Assembly (NCBI RefSeq): GCF_036002945.1
Contig: NZ_CP108529.1
Coordinates: 5,699,001-5,763,000 of the forward strand
Length of the DNA stretch: 64,000 nt
Reading direction: 5' to 3'
Source: Streptomyces sp. NBC_01224
GTDB taxonomy: Bacteria > Actinomycetota > Actinomycetes > Streptomycetales > Streptomycetaceae
The stretch's first letter is position 1; each line of letters opens with the position of its first letter. Shown piece by piece: positions 15,968 through 25,334 of this stretch. Position numbers and translations under genes: made by a program. The notes beneath the pieces are model-generated. The model was not told where the DNA came from, did no database searches, and saw only the letters and a list, made by a program, of their open reading frames with translations.

Positions 15968-17596
15968 ATGAGCGCCCCAACCCCGGCACCCGGTGACGAA
16001 AGCCCCCGCGAGGGGTATTACCCCGACCCGTCCATTCCCGGATATGTCCGGTACTGGAACGGTGCTTCGTGGGTGCCCGGCACGAGCCGGCCCGCCCCTC
16101 AGCAGGGCGAGCCGATGCCCGCAACGTCGTCCGGAGCGGCGGCCGAACCGCAGCCGCCGCAGCCGTCGGCCCCGGCGCCCGCGCCGGTGGACGAGACCGG
16201 TCCGGTCTTCCTCGACGAGGAGCCGTACGCGGACAACCGCCCCGAACCGGCCACCGCCTGGCAGGCCGACGCCTCCCGGCAGACCGGCTTCGGCGGCGAA
16301 CGCGACCGGCGGGTCTCCTGGGGCGGCGCCGGGCAGCCGGGCGGGCAGGGCGAGCAGAGCCGGCCGTCGTCGGGGCCGGAGCCCGGGGCGGGGTTCGGCT
16401 CGGGACCGGAGTCCGGCCGGGATCCGCGTACGTCAGCGGACCGGGCCCCGGCGGTCCGGGAGCCCATCGACCGAGCTCCGGCGGTCCGGGAGCCCATCGA
16501 CCGAGCTCCGGCGGTCCGGGAGCCCATCGACCGGGCCCCCGCGGTTCGGGAGCCCGTCGACCGTGCTCCCGCAGACCCGCGCCGGCCGGCCTCCCCGGAT
16601 CCGACGGGCGGTGCGCTGCCGGGCATGCGCGACGGCAGGAGCCAGGCCCCCGAGAACACGGTCGCGATCCGCGCCGTGGGCCGGGGCGGCCGCCCGCCTG
16701 CTCCCCGGGCGACGGGACAGGAGCTTGCGGACGGGACGATGGCGATCCGCGCGATCGCCCCCGGGCCCGGCGCGCAGCCCCCCGCGCAGGCCCCGGTGCA
16801 GGCCCCTGCCCCGGCTCAGAACCAGGCCCCCGCCCCGGCACAGACCCCCGCCCCGGCCCCCGCCGATCTCAACAGTCCTCTCACTCCGGGCCCCGGTGGC
16901 GGTGCCGCTTCCTGGGCGCAGCAGGTCCACCAACTTGCCCAGCCCGACCAGGCGGCCCGCCCGCAACCCCAGCAACACCAACCCCACCTCCCGCTCCAGG
17001 GGCAGCAGCCTCACCCGCAGCTCGGTGCGCACGGTGGACAGCCGGACCAGCCCGTCGTGCCCTGGAAGCCCCCGGTCAACGACCCCTTCCAGCAGCTCGC
17101 GCAGGCCCAGGCATCGGCCAGGCCCGCCGGGCTCGGCAGGAGGTTCGCCGCCCGGCTCGTCGATACGGTGGTGCTGGCGGCGCTCGTCGGCGCGATCGGC
17201 TACCCGCTCGTCGCGCGGGCGATGGACCACATCGACGAGAAGATCAGCGCGGCGAAGCTGTCCGGTGAGACGGTCACCGTCTGGCTGGTGGACTCCACCA
17301 CGGCCGCTCTGTTCGGTGGGGTGCTCGGCGCGTTCCTCGTGCTCGGCGTCCTGCTGGAGGCGCTGCCGACCGCCAAGTGGGGCCGTACGCTCGGCAAGAA
17401 GCTCTGCGGACTCGAAGTGCGGGACATCGAGTCCCACGAGGCCCCTCCCTTCGGCGCCGCGCTGCGCCGCTGGCTGGTCTACGGCGTGCTGGGCGTCCTG
17501 GTGGTCGGAGTGGTCAATGTGCTCTGGTGTCTGTTCGACCGGCCGTGGCGCCAGTGCTGGCACGACAAGGTGGCGCACACCTTCGTGGCGGGCTGA
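15968..17596 (+). CDS. DUF2510/RDD membrane protein with repeat-containing linker
   Basis: The 542-residue protein has an N-terminal DUF2510 motif (GYYPDPSIPGYVRYWNGASW), a long disordered Pro/Ala/Gln linker of about 330 residues, and a C-terminal RDD domain with three membrane helices (GRRFAARLVDTVVLAALVGA; GRTLGKKLCGLEVRD). The linker contains four tandem RAPAVREPID-like decapeptides. RDD proteins are poorly characterised membrane proteins; some act in ion exchange. The start may be GTG 15965 or ATG 15968. Another RDD gene follows 134 bp downstream in the same direction. Confidence 0.8.
   Translation: MSAPTPAPGDESPREGYYPDPSIPGYVRYWNGASWVPGTSRPAPQQGEPMPATSSGAAAEPQPPQPSAPAPAPVDETGPVFLDEEPYADNRPEPATAWQADASRQTGFGGERDRRVSWGGAGQPGGQGEQSRPSSGPEPGAGFGSGPESGRDPRTSADRAPAVREPIDRAPAVREPIDRAPAVREPIDRAPAVREPVDRAPADPRRPASPDPTGGALPGMRDGRSQAPENTVAIRAVGRGGRPPAPRATGQELADGTMAIRAIAPGPGAQPPAQAPVQAPAPAQNQAPAPAQTPAPAPADLNSPLTPGPGGGAASWAQQVHQLAQPDQAARPQPQQHQPHLPLQGQQPHPQLGAHGGQPDQPVVPWKPPVNDPFQQLAQAQASARPAGLGRRFAARLVDTVVLAALVGAIGYPLVARAMDHIDEKISAAKLSGETVTVWLVDSTTAALFGGVLGAFLVLGVLLEALPTAKWGRTLGKKLCGLEVRDIESHEAPPFGAALRRWLVYGVLGVLVVGVVNVLWCLFDRPWRQCWHDKVAHTFVAG
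16438..16567 (+). repeat. 30-bp in-frame tandem repeat in the RDD gene linker
   Basis: About four copies of a 30-bp unit encode the decapeptide RAPAVREPID; the middle copies are identical, and the outer ones diverge at a few bases. It is likely to vary in copy number between strains. Confidence 0.85.
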
Positions 17597-17730
17597 TTCC
17601 GCGCGAGGGTCCGCGGAGCCCACTCCTCCGGCTGACGGCTCATCGGGGGAGTGGCCTTCGGGGGATGTGCCGTTCCCCCGAACGCACCTGAGCCGTTGCG
17701 GGCACCCGTGGGCCGGGGTGCACTGCCCCC

Positions 17731-18426
17731 ATGAGCAACGATCAGCCGACGTCCGGTCAGCCGCCCGAGGACGACCCGTTCCTCAAGAAATCGCAGGAAC
17801 CGCAGGAACCGCAGAGGCCGCAGGAGCCGCAGGGGCCGTCGTCGGGTTCGCCCTACGACAGCGCTCCTCCGCCGCCTCCTCCTCCGTACGAATCCGGTCC
17901 CTACGGCGGCGGTGGCCCGTACGGGGGCGTGGATCCGCTGGCCGGTATGCCGCCGCTCGGCGAGCCCGGCAAGCGGATTCTGGCTCGGCTGATCGACTTC
18001 CTGATCATCTCGATCCCGCTGTATCTGATCTCGTTGCCGTGGGGCGGCGCGGTCGAGATGAAGGGCAACAACAGCAGCAACAGCAACGTCGGCGATGTCT
18101 TCAGCCAGACGTACAGCGGGCACCAGCTGCTCTGGTCGCTGATCGGTCTGGTGATCTACGTCGGGTACGACACGTACTTCACACACAAGGACGGCCGGAC
18201 CATCGGCAAGCGGCTGTTGAAGCTACGGGTCGCGATGCTCAACGACGGCCGGGTGCCGGACACCGGTGCGTCGTTCCTGCGGGCCGTGGTGCTGTGGCTG
18301 CCGGCGCTGCTGTGCTGCCCGTGCCTGTGGTGGCTGATCAACATCGTGCTCATGTTCACGGACAAGCCGTACCGGCAGGGCCTCCACGACAAGGCGGCGA
18401 AGACGGTGGTCGTCCAGACCAACTAG
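17731..18426 (+). CDS. RDD-family membrane protein
   Basis: The 231-residue protein has a Gln/Pro/Glu-rich cytoplasmic N-terminus (QEPQEPQRPQEPQGP, then poly-Pro) and a C-terminal RDD domain (GKRILARLIDFLIISIPLYL, GRTIGKRLLKLRV) with three to four membrane helices. It appears to be a paralogue of the gene before it and probably shares its membrane role, which is unknown. A Cys-rich helix segment (LLCCPCLWWL) is notable. Transcription ends at an exceptionally long hairpin 35 bp beyond the stop. Confidence 0.82.
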   Translation: MSNDQPTSGQPPEDDPFLKKSQEPQEPQRPQEPQGPSSGSPYDSAPPPPPPPYESGPYGGGGPYGGVDPLAGMPPLGEPGKRILARLIDFLIISIPLYLISLPWGGAVEMKGNNSSNSNVGDVFSQTYSGHQLLWSLIGLVIYVGYDTYFTHKDGRTIGKRLLKLRVAMLNDGRVPDTGASFLRAVVLWLPALLCCPCLWWLINIVLMFTDKPYRQGLHDKAAKTVVVQTN

Positions 18427-18460
18427 GGGGTACCGGACGCTCCCTGGGCCCTTCCTGCGT

Positions 18461-18523
18461 CATACGGCCTCGGTCTCGGTACAGGATCGGTTTTCGATCC
18501 TGTACCGAGACCGAGGCCGTATG
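18461..18523. terminator. Perfect 29-bp-stem hairpin, bidirectional terminator
   Basis: Two perfectly complementary 29-bp arms (18461-18489 and 18495-18523) flank a GTTTT loop, with no mismatch. The hairpin lies between the convergent RDD gene and the minus-strand membrane gene, whose stop is 3 bp away. It is much longer than a standard intrinsic terminator. Confidence 0.8.
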
Positions 18524-18525
18524 CG

Positions 18526-18891
18526 TCAGCGCCGCAGGGAATGCTCGCCCAGCAGCTCTTCCACACGCGCCGTGGCGCGCTGCTCGGCCGTGCGGGCCGC
18601 CGGGATCGAGGCCTGGACTCCGTCGCGGGCGAGGCCTTCGGCCTCGACGGCGGCGGAGACCGCATCCTGGTTCGTACGAACTGCGGCCCCGGCCTTCGCC
18701 GACTTCGCTGTTTTCGCCCGGGACGGGTTGGGTACGGTCACGGCCACCAGCAGGCCGAGCGCAAGCGCCGCGGTCCCGATGACGGCGATGCCGAGGCCCG
18801 AACCCGTACGGGAGAGCAGCAGCATGGCGAGGGTCGAGAAGACGACGGTGACCGAACCGTAGGAAAGCTGTGCGGCAGTGATACGCGGCAT
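18526..18891 (-). CDS. Small two-helix membrane protein, unknown function
   Basis: From the ATG at 18891 the product is 121 residues, with two hydrophobic helices (SVTVVFSTLAMLLLS and GLGIAVIGTAALALGLLVAV) and a basic, Ala-rich C-terminal tail that looks helical. A longer frame begins at 18999 but its N-terminal extension has no ribosome site and includes a TTA codon, so I prefer the shorter form. I do not recognise a family. Confidence 0.65.
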   Translation of the reverse strand: MPRITAAQLSYGSVTVVFSTLAMLLLSRTGSGLGIAVIGTAALALGLLVAVTVPNPSRAKTAKSAKAGAAVRTNQDAVSAAVEAEGLARDGVQASIPAARTAEQRATARVEELLGEHSLRR

Positions 18892-19262
18892 GTCGGTATC
18901 CGTCCTCGGGGCATCGGATGGGCAGTCTCTCAACACGGTCGCACTGTCGAGCGACTCTACGACGGTGGATGCCCGTGAGGAACCGGTAGTAAGCGTCACC
19001 TAACCCGCGGTACCGGTGCACGGGGGGCGCACGGAGTCATTCCGTTCCCCAACCGCGGGCCCTGACGCGCTGGTTGCTTGTGTGGTGAACGTCCGGATAA
19101 CGGAAATGTGCTCCTGCATAGTGCACTTGGCCTGTTCAAGTCAAGGTCTGTCTTTTCTCGCGTAACTCCGGTCGAATGTCGTCACTTGTGACGCGTATCC
19201 GCGCGCGGCCCTTCCACACCACCCCAGGCCGCAGCCGCGAACGCCGGGGAGGACTGCATCAA
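18892..19262. other. Intergenic region before the M6 protease gene
   Basis: About 370 bp between divergent genes. It contains lower-GC stretches (for example around 19085-19165) suitable for the protease promoter. I see no further gene or strong repeat. Confidence 0.5.
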
Positions 19263-21662
19263 GTGACCACTCATAGACGGGCGCTTCGCGCCGCAGCGGT
19301 TGTCGTGGCCATGGCCGCCACTGCCGCTACGGCGTCGGCTTTCGCCACTGCCCAGGCGGATGAACACACATCGGGGGCGAAGGCGCCGGTAGCCGACCGC
19401 CGCGACCCGGGGTCGGCCAAGGGCGACGCGCACAACCTGCAGGGCCCCTTCAGTAAGCAGCAGGACGCCCAGCGTCAGGCCGCCCTGGAGCAGGTCATGG
19501 CGGGCGACAAGAAGGTGACGGCGCGGGGCGGCTCCAAGGTCGTCAAGCTCGACGACAAGAAGTACGTCGAGCTCGGCCGCGAGAAGACCGACAAGATCTT
19601 CACGGTCCTGGTGGAGTTCGGCGACAAGGTCGACAACACGACCATGTTCGACCCGGACGGCGACGGCCCGAAGCCGGCCGTCCCGAAGTACGGCGGCACG
19701 CCCGGCCCGGCGCACAACAAGATAGCCAAGCCGGACCCCAAGAAGGACAACAGCACCGCCTGGCAGGCCGACTACAACCAGGCGCACTTCCAGGACCTCT
19801 ACTTCGGTACGGGTGCCGGCAAGAACTCGCTGAAGACGTACTACGAGAAGACGTCCTCCGGGCGCTACTCGGTCGACGGCGAGGTCTCCGACTGGGTCAA
19901 GGTGCCGTACAACGAGGCCCGTTACGGGTCCAACTACTGCGGCTCGACCAACTGTGCCAACGCCTGGGACATGGTCAGGGACGGCGTGAACGCCTGGGCC
20001 GCCGACCAGAAGGCCAAGGGTCGTACCCCCGAGCAGATCAAGACGGACCTCGCGCAGTACGACCAGTGGGACCGTTACGACTACGACAACGACGGCAACT
20101 TCAACGAGCCCGACGGCTACATCGACCACTTCCAGATCGTCCACGCCGGTGAGGACGAGTCCGCGGGCGGCGGCGTCGAGGGCAAGAACGCCATCTGGGC
20201 GCACCGCTGGTACGCGTACGGCACCAACGCCGGTGCGACCGGCCCGGCCGACAACAAGGCCGGCGGCACCGAGATCGGTGACACCGGCATCTGGGTCGGC
20301 GACTACACCGCGCAGCCCGAGAACGGCGGCCTGGGCGTCTTCGCCCACGAGTACGGCCACGACCTCGGTCTGCCGGACCTCTACGACACCACCAACACCG
20401 CTGAGAACTCGGTCGGTTTCTGGTCCCTGATGTCGGCCGGTTCCTGGCTCGGCACCGGCAAGAACCAGATCGGTGACCTGCCCGGCGACATGACCGCCTG
20501 GGACAAGCTCCAGCTGGGCTGGCTGAACTACGCCGAGGCCAAGGCCGCGACGAACTCCACCCACAAGCTGGGCGTGTCCGAGTACAACACCAAGGACAAG
20601 CAGGCGCTCGTCGTCTCGCTGCCCGACAAGCCCGTCACCACCGCTGTCACGAAGCCCGCCGAGGGCTCCAAGCAGTGGTGGAGCGACATGGGTGACAACC
20701 TCAACAACACCTTGTCCCGTTCGGTCGACCTGACCGGCAAGTCCAAGGCGTCCCTCGACCTTTCGGGCTGGTGGGACATCGAGAAGGACTACGACTACCT
20801 CTACACCGAGGTGTCCGAGAACGGCGGCACCAGCTGGACCGCGATCGACGGCACCGCCGACGGCAAGGCGATCCCGCGCGACGCCAGTGACAAGCCGGCC
20901 CTGACCGACGTCTCCGGCAAGTACCAGAAGCTCTCGTACCCGCTGGACGCCTACGCGGGCAAGAAGATCGACATCCGCTTCCGTTACGCCACCGACGGCG
21001 GCGCGGGCGGCGTCGGCTTCGCGGCCGACACCATCTCGGTCAACGCCGACGGTGCCGCGCTGTTCACGGACAACGCCGAGGGCGACGACAACGGCTGGAC
21101 AGCCAAGGGCTTCTCCCGCGTCGGCGAGTCGTTCACCAAGGACTACCCGCAGTTCTACATCGCGGAGAACCGCCAGTACGTCAGCTACGACCAGACCCTC
21201 AAGGTCGGCCCGTACAACTTCGGCTTCTCCAAGACCCGTCCGGACTGGGTCGAGCACTACCCGTACCAGAACGGTCTGCTCATCTGGCTCTGGGACCTCT
21301 CCCAGAAGGACAACAACGTCTCGACCCACCCGGGCAAGGGCCTGATCCTGCCGATCGACGCGCACGCCAAGCCGCTGAAGTGGGCGGACGGCACGGTCAT
21401 CCGCAACAAGATCCAGCCCTTCGACGCGCCCTTCAGCCGGCATGCGACCGACGGCTTCACGCTGCACAACGCCGACGTGGCGGTGAAGATCAAGCCGCAG
21501 CTCGGCATCCCGGTCTTCGACGACCACAAGGGAACCTACTGGTACAGCGAGAACAAGACCGGAAGTGTTCAGGTCGCTGACACGAACACCCGGATCACGA
21601 TCGTCAGCGAGCCGCGCGACGGCTCGACGATGATCGTGAAGGTCGGGTCCTCGCACAAGTAA
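19263..21662 (+). CDS. Secreted M6-family metalloprotease (immune inhibitor A-like)
   Basis: The 799-residue preproprotein has a signal peptide (basic start TTHRRALR, then a hydrophobic Ala/Val core), a propeptide, and an M6 catalytic domain with the zinc motif HEYGHDLGLPD, giving His362, Glu363 and His366. Acidic stretches (DYDNDGNFNEPDG) look like calcium sites, and a beta-rich C-terminal region follows. The GTG at 19263 has GGGGAGG upstream; the longer frame from 19176 lacks a ribosome site and would bury the signal peptide. Related proteins degrade host or environmental proteins; here an extracellular nutritional or developmental protease is likely. Confidence 0.9.
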   Translation: MTTHRRALRAAAVVVAMAATAATASAFATAQADEHTSGAKAPVADRRDPGSAKGDAHNLQGPFSKQQDAQRQAALEQVMAGDKKVTARGGSKVVKLDDKKYVELGREKTDKIFTVLVEFGDKVDNTTMFDPDGDGPKPAVPKYGGTPGPAHNKIAKPDPKKDNSTAWQADYNQAHFQDLYFGTGAGKNSLKTYYEKTSSGRYSVDGEVSDWVKVPYNEARYGSNYCGSTNCANAWDMVRDGVNAWAADQKAKGRTPEQIKTDLAQYDQWDRYDYDNDGNFNEPDGYIDHFQIVHAGEDESAGGGVEGKNAIWAHRWYAYGTNAGATGPADNKAGGTEIGDTGIWVGDYTAQPENGGLGVFAHEYGHDLGLPDLYDTTNTAENSVGFWSLMSAGSWLGTGKNQIGDLPGDMTAWDKLQLGWLNYAEAKAATNSTHKLGVSEYNTKDKQALVVSLPDKPVTTAVTKPAEGSKQWWSDMGDNLNNTLSRSVDLTGKSKASLDLSGWWDIEKDYDYLYTEVSENGGTSWTAIDGTADGKAIPRDASDKPALTDVSGKYQKLSYPLDAYAGKKIDIRFRYATDGGAGGVGFAADTISVNADGAALFTDNAEGDDNGWTAKGFSRVGESFTKDYPQFYIAENRQYVSYDQTLKVGPYNFGFSKTRPDWVEHYPYQNGLLIWLWDLSQKDNNVSTHPGKGLILPIDAHAKPLKWADGTVIRNKIQPFDAPFSRHATDGFTLHNADVAVKIKPQLGIPVFDDHKGTYWYSENKTGSVQVADTNTRITIVSEPRDGSTMIVKVGSSHK

Positions 21663-21688
21663 TCCCGCATCACCACAGGTCAGAGCTT

Positions 21689-21724
21689 GATCGGCCGTCG
21701 CCCTCTAGCGGGCGGCGGCCGATC
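21689..21724 (+). terminator. Hairpin terminator after the M6 protease gene
   Basis: GATCGGCCGTCGCC pairs with GGCGGCGGCCGATC (one G-U pair), with a short T-rich stretch after it. It lies 27 bp beyond the stop codon. Confidence 0.65.
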
Positions 21725-21786
21725 GTGTTTAGGTGCGTCTTGTTCAGATCCTTATTGACATGACGTCTCACGGGGGAGCGCGGAGC

Positions 21787-22131
21787 ATGGCAGGCGGAGG
21801 GTTCAGCAAGTTGCCGAACGGCAGTGTGGTGGTGGCGATCACCCTGACCGGTCCCGCGGACGGAACGGGTCCGGGCACCCCGGTCCGGGTCCTGGTGCAC
21901 GCCGCCAACCGGGCCCGCGCGCTGACCCGGCTGCGCAATCTGGGCCTGCGCGCCGTCTACCTCCGCGGCAACGCCGAGCCGCCCACCCCGGACGAGATCA
22001 CCGCCGTGCTGCACCACCCGGACGGGCTGCTCTGGCGAGCGAGACCGGAGCAGGCCCAGGAACTCTGGCACCCGATCCGAGCGCTGCTCCGCCCGGCCGT
22101 GCCGGTCGTACCGGACCGTCGCCCGGCCTGA
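21787..22131 (+). CDS. Conserved hypothetical protein
   Basis: The 114-residue product starts at ATG 21787 behind a purine-rich GGGGGAGCGCGGAGC; an in-frame ATG at 21760 is an alternative. It is mixed alpha/beta in pattern, with no signal peptide, and contains VVVAITLTGPADG and LTRLRNLGLRAVYLRGN. I do not recognise the family, and its neighbours (protease on the left, pncA on the right) do not suggest a role. Confidence 0.6.
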   Translation: MAGGGFSKLPNGSVVVAITLTGPADGTGPGTPVRVLVHAANRARALTRLRNLGLRAVYLRGNAEPPTPDEITAVLHHPDGLLWRARPEQAQELWHPIRALLRPAVPVVPDRRPA

Positions 22132-22209
22132 GGCGTGGGGTCGGCACCGGTATCAGTGACGGGCGTGAGCGGGTGAGAGCGGCGAGGAGCCGTGGCGGCT
22201 CTCGCCCGA

Positions 22210-22797
22210 CTACGCCACGACGGGCTTGCCGGAAAGCTTCACGCCGGCCCGGCGGAGCTCTTCCAGCGCCCGCTCCGTGGTCTCCTCGGCGACCCCCGCG
22301 GTCAGATCGAGCAGCACATGCGTCGTGAGGCCTGCCCGGACCGCATCCAGCGCCGTCGCCCGCACGCAGTGGTCGGTCGCGATGCCGACCACGTCGACCT
22401 CGGTGACCCCGCGGTCCCGCAGCCAGTCGGCCAGCCCCACACCGTTCTCGTCGAGGCCCTCGAAGCCGCTGTACGCCGCGGCATAGGCACCCTTGTCGAA
22501 CACCGCGTCGATCGCCCCCGAGGCGACCGCAGGGGCGAAATTGGGGTGGAAGCCCACCCCCTCCGTGCCGGCGACGCAGTGCGCCGGCCAGGTGTGCTCG
22601 TAGTCCGGCTGCGCGGAGAAGTGGTTGCCCGGGTCGACATGGTGGTCACGGGTGGCCACCACATGGCGGTACCCGGGCTGGGCCTCGCCGATCAGGTCGG
22701 TGATGGCGGCGGCGACATCGGAGCCCCCCGCCACGGCGAGGCTGCCGCCCTCGCAGAAGTCGTTCTGAACGTCCACGACGATCAAGGCGCGGTGCAT
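22210..22797 (-). CDS. pncA: Nicotinamidase
   Basis: The 195-residue isochorismatase-like hydrolase should deamidate nicotinamide to nicotinate for NAD salvage. The catalytic triad is Asp9, Lys102 and Cys144 (IATDHCVRATA), and the metal site is Asp51, His53, His59 and His73, spaced exactly as in mycobacterial PncA. A cis-peptide-type GIA precedes the nucleophile segment. It follows pncB on the same strand with 191 bp between them, so product and substrate are encoded side by side. GAAGGA precedes the ATG. Confidence 0.93.
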   Translation of the reverse strand: MHRALIVVDVQNDFCEGGSLAVAGGSDVAAAITDLIGEAQPGYRHVVATRDHHVDPGNHFSAQPDYEHTWPAHCVAGTEGVGFHPNFAPAVASGAIDAVFDKGAYAAAYSGFEGLDENGVGLADWLRDRGVTEVDVVGIATDHCVRATALDAVRAGLTTHVLLDLTAGVAEETTERALEELRRAGVKLSGKPVVA

Positions 22798-22988
22798 GGC
22801 GGGTGTCCTTCGGTGGGGGACGGTCGGCGGTCATGGGGGGCGTATTCGAGCCTAGAGACTCCGGAGCGGCTTAGGGAGGGGGCGTCATTAAGCCCGCCGA
22901 GGGGGCCCCTCCCGCGCGCTTCAGGCCATGGGGGAGATCGAGGGCAAAGCGGTATCCGGGCGCCCCGGTCGCCGCCCCGCCGCCCCCG

Positions 22989-24317
22989 TCATATGTACTC
23001 CGTGGGAATCACCGGCTCCCCGCGGGACAACTGCATCGCCGACATCGGCAGCCCCGACCGCGCCGCCATGTGCCGCTCGCGCGCCGCGTCCAACGGCTCC
23101 CGGGCGATCACCTCACCACCCCTGACCAGCTCGGCCAGCAGCTGCCGGTCGGCCAGCTCGGCCGGTACGGGACCGGTGCCGATCACCTCGGCCTCGGCCA
23201 CCCCGTTCTCGTCCAGTCGGCGTGCGGCCCACTTGCGACCGCCCACGGACGTCTTCGCGCCGAGCGACTTCTTGGCGACCGGACGCAGCGGCTCCGCGGG
23301 GTCGGCGGACACGGCGCGGGCGACCAGCTTGTAGACCATCGAGCAGGTGGGCTGCCCGCTGCCGGTCACCAGCTGCGTGCCCACCCCGTAGGCGTCGACC
23401 GGCGCCGCGGCCAGCGACGCGATCGCGTACTCGTCCAGATCCGACGTCACCACGATCTTCGTCCCGGTGGCGCCCAGCTCGTCCAGCTGCTGCCGCACCC
23501 GGTGCGCGACCAGCAGCAGGTCCCCGGAGTCGATCCGTACCGCACCCAGCTCGGTACCTGCGACCTCGACCGCCGTACGGACCGCCTCGGCGACGTCGTA
23601 CGTGTCGACCAGCAGTGTCGTGCCCCGGCCCAGCGAGTCGACCTGGGCCCGGAACGCGTCGCGCTCGGTGTCGTGCAGCAGGATGAAGGCGTGGGCGCTC
23701 GTCCCGACGGTCGGGATGTTGTAGCGGAAGCCCGCGGCCAGGTCGGACGTGGTGTCGAAGCCGCCGATGTACGCGGCACGCGCCGACGCCACCGCCGACA
23801 GTTCATGGGTGCGTCGTGCACCCATCTCGATCAGCCCCCGCCCGCCCGCCGCGGCGGACATCCGCGACGCCGCCGCGGCGATCGCCGAGTCGTGGTTGAG
23901 GATCGACAGGATCACCGTTTCCAGCAGCACGCACTCGGCGAAGGAGCCCTCGACCCGCAGGATCGGCGAGCCGGGGAAGTACACCTCGCCCTCGGGGTAG
24001 CCCCAGATGTCACCGCTGAAGCGGTAGTCGGCCAGCCAGGCGAGGGTGGGCCCGTCGACGACGTTCTGTTCGCGCAGGAAGGTGAGCATCTCGTCGTCGA
24101 AGTGGAAGTTCTCCACCGCGTCCAGCACCCGTCCGATGCCCGCGACGACGCCGTAGCGCCGTCCCTCCGGCAGGCGGCGGGTGAACGCCTCGAAGACCGA
24201 GCGCCGGTCGGCCGTGCCGGCCTTCAAGGCGGCCTGCACCATCGTGAGCTCGTACTGGTCGGTGAAGAGCGCGGTCGACGGCACACCGACCCGTCGCCCA
24301 AGGTCCACAGAGTTCAT
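22989..24317 (-). CDS. pncB: Nicotinate phosphoribosyltransferase
   Basis: The 442-residue enzyme joins nicotinate to PRPP to make nicotinate mononucleotide in the Preiss-Handler pathway. Family segments include ALFTDQYELTMVQAALKAG at the N-terminus, the active-site region GARRTHE, and VRIDSGDLL of the phosphate-binding barrel. Length is normal. The gene is divergent from clpS with a roughly 80-bp shared promoter region and pairs with the downstream pncA. Confidence 0.93.
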   Translation of the reverse strand: MNSVDLGRRVGVPSTALFTDQYELTMVQAALKAGTADRRSVFEAFTRRLPEGRRYGVVAGIGRVLDAVENFHFDDEMLTFLREQNVVDGPTLAWLADYRFSGDIWGYPEGEVYFPGSPILRVEGSFAECVLLETVILSILNHDSAIAAAASRMSAAAGGRGLIEMGARRTHELSAVASARAAYIGGFDTTSDLAAGFRYNIPTVGTSAHAFILLHDTERDAFRAQVDSLGRGTTLLVDTYDVAEAVRTAVEVAGTELGAVRIDSGDLLLVAHRVRQQLDELGATGTKIVVTSDLDEYAIASLAAAPVDAYGVGTQLVTGSGQPTCSMVYKLVARAVSADPAEPLRPVAKKSLGAKTSVGGRKWAARRLDENGVAEAEVIGTGPVPAELADRQLLAELVRGGEVIAREPLDAARERHMAARSGLPMSAMQLSRGEPVIPTEYI

Positions 24318-24395
24318 GTTCCGGATGCTACCCCTATGTCGTCAGAGTGACGAGATCTCGGGTCGTTTGTGCGATGACCCCTCCCGGGTGGCAGC

Positions 24396-24710
24396 ATGGG
24401 GTGGGTGAGCGTCGCCCCCACTGAGATCGAGCGTCCCGAATCGGCCGAGGAGAGTCATGTCGTCCCCGAGCCCGACGTCCCCTGGGTGACGCTGGTCCAC
24501 AACGACCCGGTCAACCTCATGAGCTATGTGACCTATGTCTTCCAGGCCTACTTCGGCTACTCCAAGGACAAGGCCCACAAGCTGATGCTGGACGTCCACC
24601 ACAAGGGCCGCGCCGTCGTCTCCAGCGGCAGCCGCGAGGAGATGGAACGCGACGTCCAGGCCATGCACGGCTACGGGCTGTGGGCCACCCTCACGCAGGA
24701 CCGCAACTAG
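24396..24710 (+). CDS. clpS: ClpS, N-end-rule adaptor of the ClpAP/ClpCP protease
   Basis: The roughly 104-residue adaptor delivers N-degron substrates to the Clp ATPase. The core VTLVHNDPVNLMSYVTYVF and the hydrophobic pocket region, followed by HHKGRAVV, match ClpS. The start is ATG 24396 or GTG 24405; the latter gives VSVAPTEIERP, the form I recall from relatives. It is followed after 45 bp by the DUF2017 gene, the conserved actinobacterial pairing. Confidence 0.92.
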   Translation: MGWVSVAPTEIERPESAEESHVVPEPDVPWVTLVHNDPVNLMSYVTYVFQAYFGYSKDKAHKLMLDVHHKGRAVVSSGSREEMERDVQAMHGYGLWATLTQDRN

Positions 24711-24755
24711 ACCGATCCTCCTCTGCCCCGCCCGACCCACCATCGGAGAAAACCC

Positions 24756-25334
24756 ATGGCCGGCCACTTCGAGGCCACCCCCGGCGGCGGCGCGGCCGTC
24801 GCGCTCGACGAGGTGGAGATCGCGATCCTGCGCTCCCTCGCCGTCCAGCTGCTGGAACTGATCGGCCCCGGCGACGAACCCGCCGAGGGTGAGGACCCGC
24901 TCGCCGCCCTCTTCGCCGAGGGGCCCAGCGAACCGCCCACCGACCCCGCCCTGGCCCGCCTCTTCCCCGAGGCGTACGGCGACGAGGACACCGAGGTGCG
25001 CGCCGCGTCCGCCGAATTCCGCCGCTTCACCGAGAACGATCTGCGCACCCGCAAGCGCGACGACGCCCTCACAGTCGTACGCACCCTGGATGCCCTCTCC
25101 CTCACCGAGGACGGCGACGCGGTACTGGAGCTCACCGGCGACGAATGCCGCAACTGGCTCGGCGCGCTCAATGACCTCCGGCTGACCATCGGCACCCGCC
25201 TCGAGGTCTCCGACGACGACGAGGCCGGCTCGCTCTACCGGCTCCCCGACAGCGACCCGCGCAAGCCGATGGTCATGGCCTATCTCTGGCTCGGCGCGCT
25301 CCAGGAAACCCTCGTGGAAACCCTGATGCCGTAG
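24756..25334 (+). CDS. DUF2017 protein, AosR-like
   Basis: The 192-residue cytosolic acidic protein matches DUF2017 (GGGAAVALDEVEIAILRSLA; VVRTLDALSLTEDGDAVLEL; WLGALNDLRLTIGTRL). The mycobacterial homologue AosR (Rv1332) was described as a redox-responsive partner of the sigma factor SigH that raises expression of the mec-cysO-cysM operon, which lies 2 kb downstream here. A ribosome site (GGAGAAA) precedes the ATG. The same role in Streptomyces is an inference from synteny. Confidence 0.8.
   Translation: MAGHFEATPGGGAAVALDEVEIAILRSLAVQLLELIGPGDEPAEGEDPLAALFAEGPSEPPTDPALARLFPEAYGDEDTEVRAASAEFRRFTENDLRTRKRDDALTVVRTLDALSLTEDGDAVLELTGDECRNWLGALNDLRLTIGTRLEVSDDDEAGSLYRLPDSDPRKPMVMAYLWLGALQETLVETLMP

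Noticed and set aside
19182..21656. 824-codon minus-strand ORF opposite the M6 protease
   Set aside because: It is a composition shadow of a high-GC gene; the plus strand has the zinc motif, signal peptide and ribosome site.
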